In this document: in pieces, positions 40,018 through 49,227 of the stretch
Layout: every line of letters begins with the position of its first letter
Numbering within the stretch: the first letter of the stretch is position 1
Source of the DNA: an uncultured Porphyromonadaceae bacterium
Lineage (GTDB): Bacteria > Bacteroidota > Bacteroidia > Bacteroidales > Muribaculaceae
Assembly (NCBI GenBank): GCA_905198125.1
Contig: CAJKBH010000012.1
Coordinates: 1-64,000, forward strand
Direction of reading: 5' to 3'
Length of the DNA: 64,000 bases
Notes under the pieces: model-generated
Databases searched by the model: none
What the model was told of the DNA's origin: nothing
The model's input: only the letters and a program-made list of their open reading frames with translations
Position numbers and translations under genes: made by a program

Positions 40018-41964
40018 TTACCAGATGATTACCCGCTCATCCTCAGGCCGGAACATGGCGTGACCTTCGGTAATGTCGAACGCCTTAAGGAACGGGTCGA
40101 GGTTCCGCAACGTTACGTTTACGCGGTTGCGACCTAATGAATGCGGGTCGGACTTGGTGCGCGACAGAATCTCCTCCGGACGTATGTTGGCGGCCCATAC
40201 CGAAGCGTAAGCCAGATAGAACAGCTGCTCGGGCGTAAAGCCTTCGATTTCTACATTGTCGTCGCCGTGCGCATCTTTCCATGCGGTGTACGCAATGCGC
40301 AGTCCGCCCTGGTCGGCGATATTCTCGCCGAGCGTGAACAATCCGTTGGCATATACTCCCGGAGCCACTTCCACCCGGTTGAACTGCTCCACGAGACGGT
40401 CGGTAAGCTCCTTGAACCGCTCGGCATCCTCCGGCTCCCACCATTCGTTCAGGTTGCCCTCCTTGTCGAAGCGGCGTCCCTGGTCATCGAATCCGTGAGT
40501 CATCTCATGGCCGATCACGACGCCGATGGCACCGTAATTCATGGCGTCGGCAGCGTTGATGTCGAAATATGGCGCCTGGAGTATGCCGGCGGGGAAGCAT
40601 ATCTCGTTCATCTGCGGACTGTAGTAAGCGTTGACGGTCTGGGGCGTCATGTACCATTCGTCGCGGTCAACAGGTTTGCCCAGCTTGTTGTAGTTGTCCT
40701 GCACGAACCATTCGGTGGCCCTTAGAATGTTGTGGTTGTAGCTGCGCTCCGGGTCGATGTCTATCTCGGAATAATCCTTCCATTTGTCGGGATAGCCTAT
40801 CTTTACCTTCAGCACGTTCAGCTTTTCCAACGCCTTCTGCTTGGTGGTGTCCGACATCCAGGGCAGTTCCTCGATGTGTTTGCCCAAGGCCGAGCGCAGG
40901 TTTTCCACAAGCCGCTTCATGTATTTCTTGTTGGCCTCCGGGAAATATTTCTCCACATAGAGCTGGCCCACCGCCTCGCCGAACATGGAGTTTGGAATGG
41001 CCATTGCCCGTTTCCACAGAGGCTTCTTTTCCTCGGTGCCCGACATCACGCGGTCGTACAGTTCGAAGTCCGCCTCATAGAAAGCCTCGCTGAGCGTACC
41101 GGTGCCTTCGCTTATGGCTATCAGCACCAGATAATCGCGCACTTTCTGTATCGGCAGCGAGGGGAGATACCCGCTCATCCATTCTATGAACTTGATGGAC
41201 GACACGTTCAGCTCCTCGGGCATCTTCAGGCCCGATCCCTCGAAGATGCCGCGCCAGTCTATGCCGGGAAAGCGCGACAGGAATTCCTCGGTCGTCATCC
41301 AGTTATAGCTGAGCAACGGATTGCGGCGTTCCTCGCGCGTTTTCTTGTGGCGTGCTATCTCAGTCTCTATTTCAATTACGGATACCCATACGCGCTCGGC
41401 ATCTTCGGGCGCGTAGCCCACCAATCCCATGATGGTCAGCACATACTTGTGGAATGCCTGAAGTATGGTGTCGTTACGTTCGCTTTTCTCCAGATAATAG
41501 TCGCGGTCGCCTAAGGACAGTCCGCATTCCGACACATGGAGCACATTGACCGACGAATCCGCCGGATTCGGTCCCACGCCGTAGCCGAAGAAACCGCCGC
41601 CGGCGCCACGGTTCAGCCACGCCATTGTCTCGGTGAACGAGTCGGCGTCCATCTTCTGAATCCGTTCCACCACGGGCATGATGGGCGCGGCACCTTCGCG
41701 TTCGCGACGTTCCGTGTCGAGTCCCTGCTCGTAGATGTCATGAATCTTCTGGGCTATCGAGCCGCGTTGCTTGGCTTCGGGATGTTCGCCCAGGCCTTCT
41801 ATCAGTTCCTTGACCTGCTTGCGCGATTTCTCGGCGATGTCGTCGAATACGCCGTAGCGTGAGAATTCCGGTTTCAGAGGATGACTTTTCTGCCAGCCGC
41901 CACAGGCGTAGCCGTAGAAGTCGTCGCGAGAATCTATGTTCGGGTCGATGTTTTCCTTAATCAT
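40018..41964 (-). CDS. M13-family zinc metallopeptidase (neprilysin/PepO-like)
   Basis: 648 residues. The zinc motif is HEMTH (486-490) within GVVIGHEMTHGFDDQGRRFD; the third zinc ligand region GENIADQGGLRIAYTAW and the substrate-binding NAYYSPQMNEICFPAGIL are all present. The start (MIKENIDPNIDSRDDFYGYACGGWQ) has no signal peptide, unlike many Bacteroidetes relatives that are exported, so it looks cytoplasmic. Such enzymes cut short peptides on the amino side of hydrophobic residues. It lies one base after the SPFH gene stop and before aroE. Confidence 0.94.
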   Translation of the reverse strand: MIKENIDPNIDSRDDFYGYACGGWQKSHPLKPEFSRYGVFDDIAEKSRKQVKELIEGLGEHPEAKQRGSIAQKIHDIYEQGLDTERREREGAAPIMPVVERIQKMDADSFTETMAWLNRGAGGGFFGYGVGPNPADSSVNVLHVSECGLSLGDRDYYLEKSERNDTILQAFHKYVLTIMGLVGYAPEDAERVWVSVIEIETEIARHKKTREERRNPLLSYNWMTTEEFLSRFPGIDWRGIFEGSGLKMPEELNVSSIKFIEWMSGYLPSLPIQKVRDYLVLIAISEGTGTLSEAFYEADFELYDRVMSGTEEKKPLWKRAMAIPNSMFGEAVGQLYVEKYFPEANKKYMKRLVENLRSALGKHIEELPWMSDTTKQKALEKLNVLKVKIGYPDKWKDYSEIDIDPERSYNHNILRATEWFVQDNYNKLGKPVDRDEWYMTPQTVNAYYSPQMNEICFPAGILQAPYFDINAADAMNYGAIGVVIGHEMTHGFDDQGRRFDKEGNLNEWWEPEDAERFKELTDRLVEQFNRVEVAPGVYANGLFTLGENIADQGGLRIAYTAWKDAHGDDNVEIEGFTPEQLFYLAYASVWAANIRPEEILSRTKSDPHSLGRNRVNVTLRNLDPFLKAFDITEGHAMFRPEDERVIIW

Positions 41965-41965
41965 A

Positions 41966-42901
41966 TTATACGTTGGCGTTCAGAGTAGGAGTCAGGGGCT
42001 CGTCGGCACAGAGAACCGCGAGCAGGTTGCCTACCATGGAGGCCTTCTGTTCGTTGCTGAGTTTTACGATATTTTTCGATTCGAGTGTGGTAAGAGCCAT
42101 TTCCACCATCGACACGGCGCCTTCCACAATCTTTTCGCGGGCGGTTATGATGGCCGAAGCCTGCTGGCGGCGCAGCATCACGGCGGCGATCTCAGGCGCG
42201 TATGCCAGGTAGTTGAGACGGGCTTCCACCACCTCGATGCCGGCCATGGCTAAGCGTTCGTTGATGGTGTGCTCCAGCATCTCGTTTATTTCCTCACTGC
42301 TGCCGCGCAGAGTCAGTTCTTCGGCATTGTTGCCGTCCATGTTGTCGTAGGCGAAATGTCCCGTCACTTCGCGAAGGGCGGCGTCGCCCTGTATCTTGAC
42401 GAAGTTGTCCAGGGCGTGCTTGTCCAGCTGTGATGTCCCGGCCGACATGCTCTGTGCGTCAAGGTCGAATGTCACCTTGTACGTGTCGTTGATTTTCCAT
42501 ACCAGCACCATGCCGATCAGCACCGGGTTGCCCATCTTGTCGTTTACCTTGATGGGGTCGATGTCCATGTTGCGGATGCGCAGCGACAGCTTCTTGCGCG
42601 ACACGAAGGGATTGGCCCAGTAATAACCTACCTTCTTGCAGGTGCCAACGTATTTGCCGAAGAATATCATCACGCGGGCCTCGTTGGGTTCCTGTGTGAA
42701 GAATCCCACGCAACCTATCACGAACGCTATCGCCAGGATGGCGAAGATGGGTATCATCAGCGCCGGCACACCCTGCAGGAACGTGAACGTGGCTAATACC
42801 AGCAATGGAATCACTATGAAATTTATAAACAGCATGAGGAAGCCGTTGATAAGGGCGCCCTGATACTCGTACTCGTGGTTGGGTTGGTCAAATTTTGCCA
42901 T
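41966..42901 (-). CDS. SPFH/band 7 domain membrane protein
   Basis: 311 residues. An N-terminal pair of membrane helices (NGFLMLFINFIVIPLLVLATFTFL, ALMIPIFAILAIAFVIGCVGF) is followed by the band 7 domain (about 75-270): FFGKYVGTCKKVGYYWANPFVSRKKLSLRIRN and DLDAQSMSAGTSQLDKHALDNFVKIQGDAALREV. The Ala/Glu-rich region ALTTLESKNIVKLSNEQKASMVGNLLAVL at the end is coiled-coil-like. These proteins form membrane scaffolds, often linked to proteases. First gene of its operon, under the symmetric promoter region at 42965-43003. Confidence 0.93.
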   Translation of the reverse strand: MAKFDQPNHEYEYQGALINGFLMLFINFIVIPLLVLATFTFLQGVPALMIPIFAILAIAFVIGCVGFFTQEPNEARVMIFFGKYVGTCKKVGYYWANPFVSRKKLSLRIRNMDIDPIKVNDKMGNPVLIGMVLVWKINDTYKVTFDLDAQSMSAGTSQLDKHALDNFVKIQGDAALREVTGHFAYDNMDGNNAEELTLRGSSEEINEMLEHTINERLAMAGIEVVEARLNYLAYAPEIAAVMLRRQQASAIITAREKIVEGAVSMVEMALTTLESKNIVKLSNEQKASMVGNLLAVLCADEPLTPTLNANV

Positions 42902-42964
42902 AGTTCTTGTGTGTTTGAGTTTTTCCTTGAATACGGCCTTTATGGACGATATTCATTATAGATG

Positions 42965-43003
42965 CAAAGATAACGAAAAAATCGCGATTTTTCACTATCT
43001 TTG
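42965..43003. promoter_or_regulatory. Symmetric divergent promoter region, SPFH and GH127 genes
   Basis: CAAAGATA (42965-42972, minus-strand -7) and TATCTTTG (42996-43003, plus-strand -7) bound a 39-base near-palindrome whose core AAAAATCGCGATTTTT (42977-42992) is perfect. Both genes point away from it. A dimeric regulator at the TCGCGA core could control both. Confidence 0.55.
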
Positions 43004-43067
43004 TACGAATTTGTGATATAAGCACTTACCACGGTAACGCACATAAGAAAATTCGAACTAATATAAT

Positions 43068-45083
43068 ATGAGAAAATCAGGAAAAATGGCTGTCGCTATG
43101 TCGCTGGCCATACTCGTCGGCGGTATGCCGTTAATAGCTGCCGGTCCGGGCAAAACTGTAGAGAAAGGAAAGGACTTTGCCGGGTATCCCTACGAGCCGG
43201 TACCCTTTACGTCCGTTAAGGTGCATGACGCGTTCTGGGGCAAACGACTTGACGCAAGCCGCAACGTTACCGTGCCTTTGGCATTCAGCAAATGCGAGGA
43301 ATCAGGTCGTTACGCCAACTTCATCAAGGCTGTGCATCCCAGCGACACCATCAAGGTCGAGGGTTTTCCGTTCGACGATACCGACGTGTACAAGACCATC
43401 GAAGGAGCCAGCTATCTGTTGCAGACCTATCCCGACAAGAAGTTAGAGGCATACATCGACAGCGTGCTGGTATTGGTGGCCGCCGCACAGGAACCTGACG
43501 GTTACCTGAACACGCCTTATACCATGAATCCGAAGCATCCGCATCCCTGGATGAGTCCGGTAAAGTATGAGGCGGTGGAGAATCTGAGCCATGAGTTCTA
43601 TAACCTCGGTCACATGGTGGAGGGGGCCATGGCACATTACCGCGCCACAGGCAAGCGTAATTTCCTCGACATCGCCATAAAGTATGCCGACAATATATGC
43701 CGCAATATCGGTCTCGGCGAGGGACAGCTGGACCGTGTGCCGGGACATCAGATTGCCGAGATGGCGCTTGCCAAACTCTATCTGGTGACAGGAGATAAAA
43801 AATATCTCGACCAGGCCAGGTACTTCCTTGACCGCCGAGGCAAGACTTCGCGCCACGACGTGTACAGCCAGTCGCATAAACCTGTGGTGGATCAGAAGGA
43901 GGCTGTAGGCCATGCAGTACGTGCCGTTTACATGTATTCCGGTATGGCTGACGTGGCTGCCCTGACGGGCGATTCCGCCTACATCAAGGCCATCGACACT
44001 ATCTGGGACAATATTGTTAACAAGAAGTATTACATCACCGGCGGCATCGGCGCCCGTCATCAGGGGGAGGCGTTCGGCGACAATTACGAGTTGCCTAACT
44101 CCACGGCCTATTGCGAGACATGCGCGGCCATCGGCAATGTGTATGTCAACCACCGGCTGTTCCTGCTGCACGGTGATTCCAAATATTACGATGTGCTGGA
44201 GCGTACGCTTTACAATGGCGTGCTGTCGGGTCAGTCGCTGGACGGCGACGCGTTCTTCTATCCCAACCCGTTGGCGAGCGACGGCGGTTACAGCCGCAAG
44301 CCCTGGTTCGGCTGCGCGTGCTGCCCCTCGAATCTCAGCCGTTTCATTCCCTCCATTCCCGGGTACGTATATGCCGTGAAGGATGGCGATGTTTATGTCA
44401 ACCTCTATCTGGCCAATGACGGCGACCTGAAGGTCAACGGCAAGCGGGTGCGTCTGTCGCAGAGCGGCAATTATGTCGACGACGGCGACGTGGCCGTGAC
44501 CATCAATGAAAACAAGGCCGGCGCCTTCACGCTCAAGCTGCGCATCCCCGGCTGGCAGCTCGGCCGTCCTGTTCCCGGCGACCTTTATTCCTACACCGAT
44601 CCCAAAGCCGGAAATATCTCGGTCAAGGTAAATGGCGAGGACGTGCCTGTCGAAAATCTTCAGAAAGGCTACCTGGCCATCAACCGCAAGTGGAAGAAGG
44701 GAGATAAGGTCGAGATCAAGTTTGACAACACCCCGCGAATGGTTGTTGCCAACGAGAAGGTCAAGAACGACCGTGGCAAAGTAGCCATAGAGCGTGGCCC
44801 GATTGTATATTGTGCTGAATGGCCCGACAATGACTTTGACTTAGCCGGCGTGGTGATACAGAAAAATGCCGTTATAAGCGACGGAATATCGCAGGACAGC
44901 AAGCTGAAGAGCCTGCATGAACTGAGCCTTCCCGCGCAGTCCATAAGCCGTAAAGCCGACGGCAAATTAGGCATCAGGGACGTTACGCTCCGCATGATTC
45001 CCTATTATTCCTGGGCCAACCGTGGCGAGGGCAAGATGCGCGTCTGGATTCCCACAGAGCTTTCTTCCATCAACAACGAATAA
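43068..45083 (+). CDS. Glycoside hydrolase family 127 beta-L-arabinofuranosidase-like protein
   Basis: 671 residues with a signal peptide (MRKSGKMAVAMSLAILVGGMPLIAAG). Barrel of helices with the family zinc/cysteine site: CETC (349-352) and FGCACCPSN (cysteines 416, 418 and 419). In GH127 enzymes a cysteine acts as the nucleophile and glutamate with cysteines holds zinc, so the set here looks intact (E350 with C349, C418 or C419). The C-terminal half holds beta domains. It would trim terminal beta-L-arabinofuranose from plant glycoproteins or arabinans. It stands alone, without SusC/SusD genes. A strong terminator follows. Confidence 0.94.
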   Translation: MRKSGKMAVAMSLAILVGGMPLIAAGPGKTVEKGKDFAGYPYEPVPFTSVKVHDAFWGKRLDASRNVTVPLAFSKCEESGRYANFIKAVHPSDTIKVEGFPFDDTDVYKTIEGASYLLQTYPDKKLEAYIDSVLVLVAAAQEPDGYLNTPYTMNPKHPHPWMSPVKYEAVENLSHEFYNLGHMVEGAMAHYRATGKRNFLDIAIKYADNICRNIGLGEGQLDRVPGHQIAEMALAKLYLVTGDKKYLDQARYFLDRRGKTSRHDVYSQSHKPVVDQKEAVGHAVRAVYMYSGMADVAALTGDSAYIKAIDTIWDNIVNKKYYITGGIGARHQGEAFGDNYELPNSTAYCETCAAIGNVYVNHRLFLLHGDSKYYDVLERTLYNGVLSGQSLDGDAFFYPNPLASDGGYSRKPWFGCACCPSNLSRFIPSIPGYVYAVKDGDVYVNLYLANDGDLKVNGKRVRLSQSGNYVDDGDVAVTINENKAGAFTLKLRIPGWQLGRPVPGDLYSYTDPKAGNISVKVNGEDVPVENLQKGYLAINRKWKKGDKVEIKFDNTPRMVVANEKVKNDRGKVAIERGPIVYCAEWPDNDFDLAGVVIQKNAVISDGISQDSKLKSLHELSLPAQSISRKADGKLGIRDVTLRMIPYYSWANRGEGKMRVWIPTELSSINNE

Positions 45084-45104
45084 CGAATCACATAACAATA
45101 AACG

Positions 45105-45137
45105 AGAGGGTGCGTCGGACTGTCCGGCGCACCCTCT
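45105..45137. terminator. Strong hairpin between convergent GH127 and S9 genes
   Basis: AGAGGGTGCG (45105-45114) pairs with CGCACCCTCT (45128-45137), and the inner CGGAC/GTCCG extends the stem through a T-G pair to a tiny loop. It lies between two convergent stops and has no long T-run on either side, so it probably serves both. Confidence 0.7.
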
Positions 45138-45161
45138 GTGTTAATGTGTATGTAGGGTTAG

Positions 45162-47309
45162 TTACTTCTTATCAGCCGAAGTCTCGGCAGGCTTCTTGGC
45201 CTCATCCTTGGCGGGATTCTTCAGGTACTTGTCAAGGAAGCGGAAGAAGCAGCGCTGCCACAGGATCGCGTTCTGAGGTTTCAGAATCCAGTGGTTCTCG
45301 TCGGGGAATACCACCATCTCGGCCTCGAGCCCGTGCATCTTGGCGGCATTGAAGGCCATCATGCCCTGCGAGGCGAGGATGCGGTAGTCGAGTTCGCCCA
45401 CGGTGATGAGCATAGGCGCCTGCCATTCGTTGACGTAGCGGTGGGGCGAGTTGGCGAATGTACGTTGAGCCGTTGCATTCTCCTTGTCCCAGTATGCGCC
45501 GCCCATATCGAAGTCGGCAAACCACATCTCCTCGGTCTCCAGATACTGCGACTCCATGTTGAAGATACCTGCATGAGCGATCAGGGCTGCGAAGCGGCCA
45601 TTGTTGTGACCTGCCAGCCAGTAAACCGAGAAGCCGCCGTAGCTTGCTCCGATGGCGCCCACATGGTCGGCGTCAACGTAGGGCTGCGACTTGATGTAGT
45701 CGGTGGCTGCGAAATAATCCTGCATGTTCTGGCCGCCGTAGTCACCCGAAATCTGACGGTTCCATTCCGTGCCGAAGCCCGGCAGACCGCGACGGTTGGG
45801 TGCGATTACGACATACCCGTGGGCCGCCATGATCATGAAGTTCCAGCGATAGCTCCAGAACTGGCTTACGGCCTGTTGCGGGCCGCCCTGGCAATACAGG
45901 ATGGCGGGATATTTCTTGTTGGGGTCGAAGTCCGGGGGAAGGATCTCCCAGCAGGTCATCATCTTGCCGTCGGTGGTGGGCACCATCACTTTGCGCACCT
46001 CGCCGAGCTTGAGCTGGTCAAGCAGATCCTTGTTGATCTGCGTCAGCATCTTGGTCTCGGACTGTCCCTTGGTCACAAGGCAGATGTCGGCGGGCTCGCG
46101 CATGGAGCGGCGCATCGTGATGGCGGCGTTGTCGCTGACGGGGATAACCGTGCCGTAGTCATACTGGCCGGCTGCGACAGTGTCGATGGCGCATGTGTTC
46201 ACGTCGATGCTGAACACAGGCTCCGTGCCCTCGTAATAACCGGTGAACCAGATGGATTTGCCGTTCTTGGCCCACGCAATCTGCTCGGGCCAGTAGTCCC
46301 AGTTCTCGGTCAGGTCCTTCTTGGCGCCGGTCTTGACGTCCATCACCATCAGGCGCTTCTTGTCGCTCTCGTATTTGGGAGTGGCCATCGACAGCCATGC
46401 TATCTGCGTGCCGTCGGGCGAGAACGCCGGATCGGTGTTGTAGCCCTGTTCGCCGGGAGTCAGTATCTTTGTCGACTTGTCGGCGAGGTTGTACTGATAC
46501 AGGTTGGAGTTGGTAGAGAATGCGTAATCCTGGCCCTTCAGCTTGCGGCTGACATAAACCAGCGACTGACCGTCGGGTGCCCAGGCGAACGACTCGGCGC
46601 CGCCGAAGGGACGCATCGGGCATTCAAACGGTTCTCCGGCCATGATGTCGGCCTCGTTCTTGATGCCGTCGTTGTCGAAATCAGCCACGAAGGGGTGAGG
46701 TATCTGTGTCACCCACTCGTCCCAGTGCTTGTACATCAGGTCGTCGACAACACGGCCTGTTGTCTTTGGCAGTCCCTCGAACAGGGTGGAATCCTTGTCG
46801 AAGGCGTCGATGGGGGAGCTGAACACGATGTGCTTCTCGTCGGGAGCGATGGAGAAACACTCGATGCCGTTCTTCATTTCGGTCAGACGCTTCACGTCGC
46901 CGCCGTCAGCATTCATGCGGTATATCTGTACCGCGTCGGTTTCCTTGTCTTTGGCCAGAAAAGCGATTTTCTCGCCGTTGGCATACCAGCGGATGTTACC
47001 TTCGGACCCGGCCGTCTTGGTGAGACGCTTCATGTTCTGGCCGTCGGCATCCATCACATAGATCTCGGCGTTACCCTTGTTCTCCTCGATATCCTCGTAA
47101 GTGAGGGTGAAGATGATTTTCGATCCGTCGGGCGACGGCTGCGGGTCGCCGATGCGGCCAAACGATTCCAGCACTTCCGGAGTCATCATGCCGTCCACAA
47201 CCTTCACGTCGGGTTTCTCGATGATTTTTTCACTCGTTCCCTTGTCTCCGCATCCGGTCAGAGCAAGCGGCAACAACATGGCACACATGGTCAATCCTGT
47301 TTTGTTCAT
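45162..47309 (-). CDS. S9-family prolyl/acylaminoacyl peptidase, lipoprotein
   Basis: 715 residues. Lipoprotein signal (MNKTGLTMCAMLLPLALTGCGD, cysteine 20). Residues about 40-420 are a beta-propeller of WD40-like/TolB repeats (FGRIGDPQPSPDGSKIIFTLTYED; WAPDGQSLVYVSR; FSPDGTQIAWLSM). The catalytic hydrolase half follows, with nucleophile serine 556 in GASYGGFS and the acid/His pair in GELDYRI and FPDENHWI. Substrates are short peptides in the periplasm or at the surface. The tail is Lys/Ala-rich (AKDEAKKPAETSADKK). Last gene of the seven-gene operon; the YgiQ stop is one base away. Confidence 0.95.
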   Translation of the reverse strand: MNKTGLTMCAMLLPLALTGCGDKGTSEKIIEKPDVKVVDGMMTPEVLESFGRIGDPQPSPDGSKIIFTLTYEDIEENKGNAEIYVMDADGQNMKRLTKTAGSEGNIRWYANGEKIAFLAKDKETDAVQIYRMNADGGDVKRLTEMKNGIECFSIAPDEKHIVFSSPIDAFDKDSTLFEGLPKTTGRVVDDLMYKHWDEWVTQIPHPFVADFDNDGIKNEADIMAGEPFECPMRPFGGAESFAWAPDGQSLVYVSRKLKGQDYAFSTNSNLYQYNLADKSTKILTPGEQGYNTDPAFSPDGTQIAWLSMATPKYESDKKRLMVMDVKTGAKKDLTENWDYWPEQIAWAKNGKSIWFTGYYEGTEPVFSIDVNTCAIDTVAAGQYDYGTVIPVSDNAAITMRRSMREPADICLVTKGQSETKMLTQINKDLLDQLKLGEVRKVMVPTTDGKMMTCWEILPPDFDPNKKYPAILYCQGGPQQAVSQFWSYRWNFMIMAAHGYVVIAPNRRGLPGFGTEWNRQISGDYGGQNMQDYFAATDYIKSQPYVDADHVGAIGASYGGFSVYWLAGHNNGRFAALIAHAGIFNMESQYLETEEMWFADFDMGGAYWDKENATAQRTFANSPHRYVNEWQAPMLITVGELDYRILASQGMMAFNAAKMHGLEAEMVVFPDENHWILKPQNAILWQRCFFRFLDKYLKNPAKDEAKKPAETSADKK

Positions 47310-47310
47310 G

Positions 47311-49227
47311 TCATTTATGTTTAGGTTTATGTTTAGTTCGATTAGTAGGGGAGCTTCCCCGCGTCGCGTAGCCGTTTCCGTAGGGAGCTTTGCTCCCGGG
47401 GTACAGTATCTGTATCAGATCCGGCCTGCGCATCTTGCGCAGCTCCGTTATGATGCCCTGCCGTTCCTCCGGCTTGTACCAGAAGAAGAACCGCCTCTGC
47501 GCCAGCTTCTGCTCCTGTGTCTTGGCGGTGTAGACTTTCTCGCTCGTGTAGGGGTTGATTCCGGTGTAATATATCTCCGTGGCTACCGTCATGGGCGTAG
47601 GGGTGAAATCCTGCACTTGTTCCAGCTGGAAGTTCAGTCCCTTGGTAATGGCCGACAGCTCGGCCATGTCCTCCTCGTGACAGGCCGGGTGCGACGAGAT
47701 GAAGTAGGGTATCAGTTGCTGCTTCATTCCCGCCACCTCGTTCACGCGGTCGAAGATGCGCTTGAATTTCCTGAACAGCTCGAAACTCGGTTTGCGCATG
47801 CAGTCCAACACACGGTCTGAGGTATGCTCCGGCGCCACCTTCAGACGCCCCGACACATGCATCCGTATCAGTTCCTCGATATACCGGCGGTTGGTCTGCC
47901 GCACACGGTCATCGGGATTATCCGCCATGGCCAGGTCGTAGCGCACTCCGCTACCGATAAACGATTTCTTGACCCCCGGCACGCTGTCGGCGGCATGGTA
48001 CACGTCCAGCAGCGGTGCATGGTCGTTGTTGAGGTTGGGGCAAGGCTTGGGGTGCAGGCATGACGGTCGCACACACTTGCTGCAGATGTCGAGGTTGCGT
48101 CCACCCATCGCGTACATATTGGCCGACGGCCCGCCAAGGTCCGAGATATAGCCCTTGAAGTCGGGCATGTGAGTGATCTGCTCAACCTCGCGCACTATCG
48201 ATTCCTTCGACCGTGAGGCAATGAACTTGCCCTGATGCGCCGAGATTGTGCAGAAAGCGCAGCCGCCGAAACATCCGCGGTGCATACACACCGAATGGCG
48301 TATCATCTCGTATGCCGGTATGGTCTTCCCCTTATAGCGGGGATGCGGCATTCGGGTATAGGGGAGATCGAACGTGGCGTCCACCTCCCCGGTGGTCATA
48401 GGCGGATACATCGGATTGATGCGCACGGTCTTGCCCATAGCCCGCTGATATATCACGCGGCCGTGATATTTGTTGGATTCCTCCTCAACATGCCTGAAAT
48501 TCAGCGATTGCTTGCGCTTGTCTTTCAGGCATTCCTCATAGCTGGACAGTTCGATGGCCTCGGGTTCCGGTTCTTTATCGGTCAGGAACACAGTCTGCGG
48601 CACGTCGGTGATGTTCTGTATCTTCTCGCCGGCCTCGATGCGGCGCGTCAGTTCCAGCATGGTGCGTTCGCCCATGCCGTACACTATCATGTCTACGGGG
48701 GCGTCAAGCAGGAACGGGGGTCGCAGACGGTCCTGCCAGTAGTCGTAATGCGACACGCGGCGCAATGACGCCTCGATGCCGCCCGCTATGACCGGCACTT
48801 CGGGGTAAAGCTCGCGCAGTATCTTGGAATAGACTATGGTAGGATAGTCCGGGCGCATACCGTGGCGTCCACCAGGCGTATAGGCGTCGTCGTGACGCAG
48901 ACGGCGGTTGGCCGTGTAATGGTTCACCATCGAATCCATCGCACCTGCCGAGACACCGAAATAGAGGCGCGGCTTGCCAAGTTTCTTGAAGTCGCGCAGG
49001 TCGTCGCGCCAGTTGGGCTGAGGCACGATGGCCACCTTATAGCCGGCATGCTGCAGCACCCTGCCTATGACCGCGGCACCGAACGACGGATGGTCAACGT
49101 AGGCGTCGCCCGAAAACAGGATGATGTCGGCCTGGTCCCAGCCCAGCGCCTTCATCTCGTCGCGGCTCGTGGGCAGGAAGTCCTCGCGTCGCGGATAAGT
49201 GTATGTATCAGTTCTGTTTTGTTGCAT
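47311..49227 (-). CDS. YgiQ-family radical SAM protein
   Basis: 638 residues from the ATG at 49227 ([31 protein letters not shown]), the family-typical start, overlapping the uvrB end by 20 bases. An N-terminal B12-like domain (about 1-270, [23 protein letters not shown]) precedes the radical SAM motif [22 protein letters not shown] (CX3CX2C). DUF3362 follows with its own cysteine cluster ([17 protein letters not shown]). The basic Lys/His end (TKHKPKHK) is low complexity. The chemistry is unknown; it is widely conserved in anaerobes. Confidence 0.94.
   Translation of the reverse strand: MQQNRTDTYTYPRREDFLPTSRDEMKALGWDQADIILFSGDAYVDHPSFGAAVIGRVLQHAGYKVAIVPQPNWRDDLRDFKKLGKPRLYFGVSAGAMDSMVNHYTANRRLRHDDAYTPGGRHGMRPDYPTIVYSKILRELYPEVPVIAGGIEASLRRVSHYDYWQDRLRPPFLLDAPVDMIVYGMGERTMLELTRRIEAGEKIQNITDVPQTVFLTDKEPEPEAIELSSYEECLKDKRKQSLNFRHVEEESNKYHGRVIYQRAMGKTVRINPMYPPMTTGEVDATFDLPYTRMPHPRYKGKTIPAYEMIRHSVCMHRGCFGGCAFCTISAHQGKFIASRSKESIVREVEQITHMPDFKGYISDLGGPSANMYAMGGRNLDICSKCVRPSCLHPKPCPNLNNDHAPLLDVYHAADSVPGVKKSFIGSGVRYDLAMADNPDDRVRQTNRRYIEELIRMHVSGRLKVAPEHTSDRVLDCMRKPSFELFRKFKRIFDRVNEVAGMKQQLIPYFISSHPACHEEDMAELSAITKGLNFQLEQVQDFTPTPMTVATEIYYTGINPYTSEKVYTAKTQEQKLAQRRFFFWYKPEERQGIITELRKMRRPDLIQILYPGSKAPYGNGYATRGSSPTNRTKHKPKHK

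Noticed and set aside
45291..47324. 677-codon open frame antisense to the S9 peptidase gene
   Set aside because: It lies exactly opposite a gene with full family motifs, and its protein is Val/His/Gly-rich without a domain. Long antisense frames are expected in GC-rich codons of a highly expressed gene.
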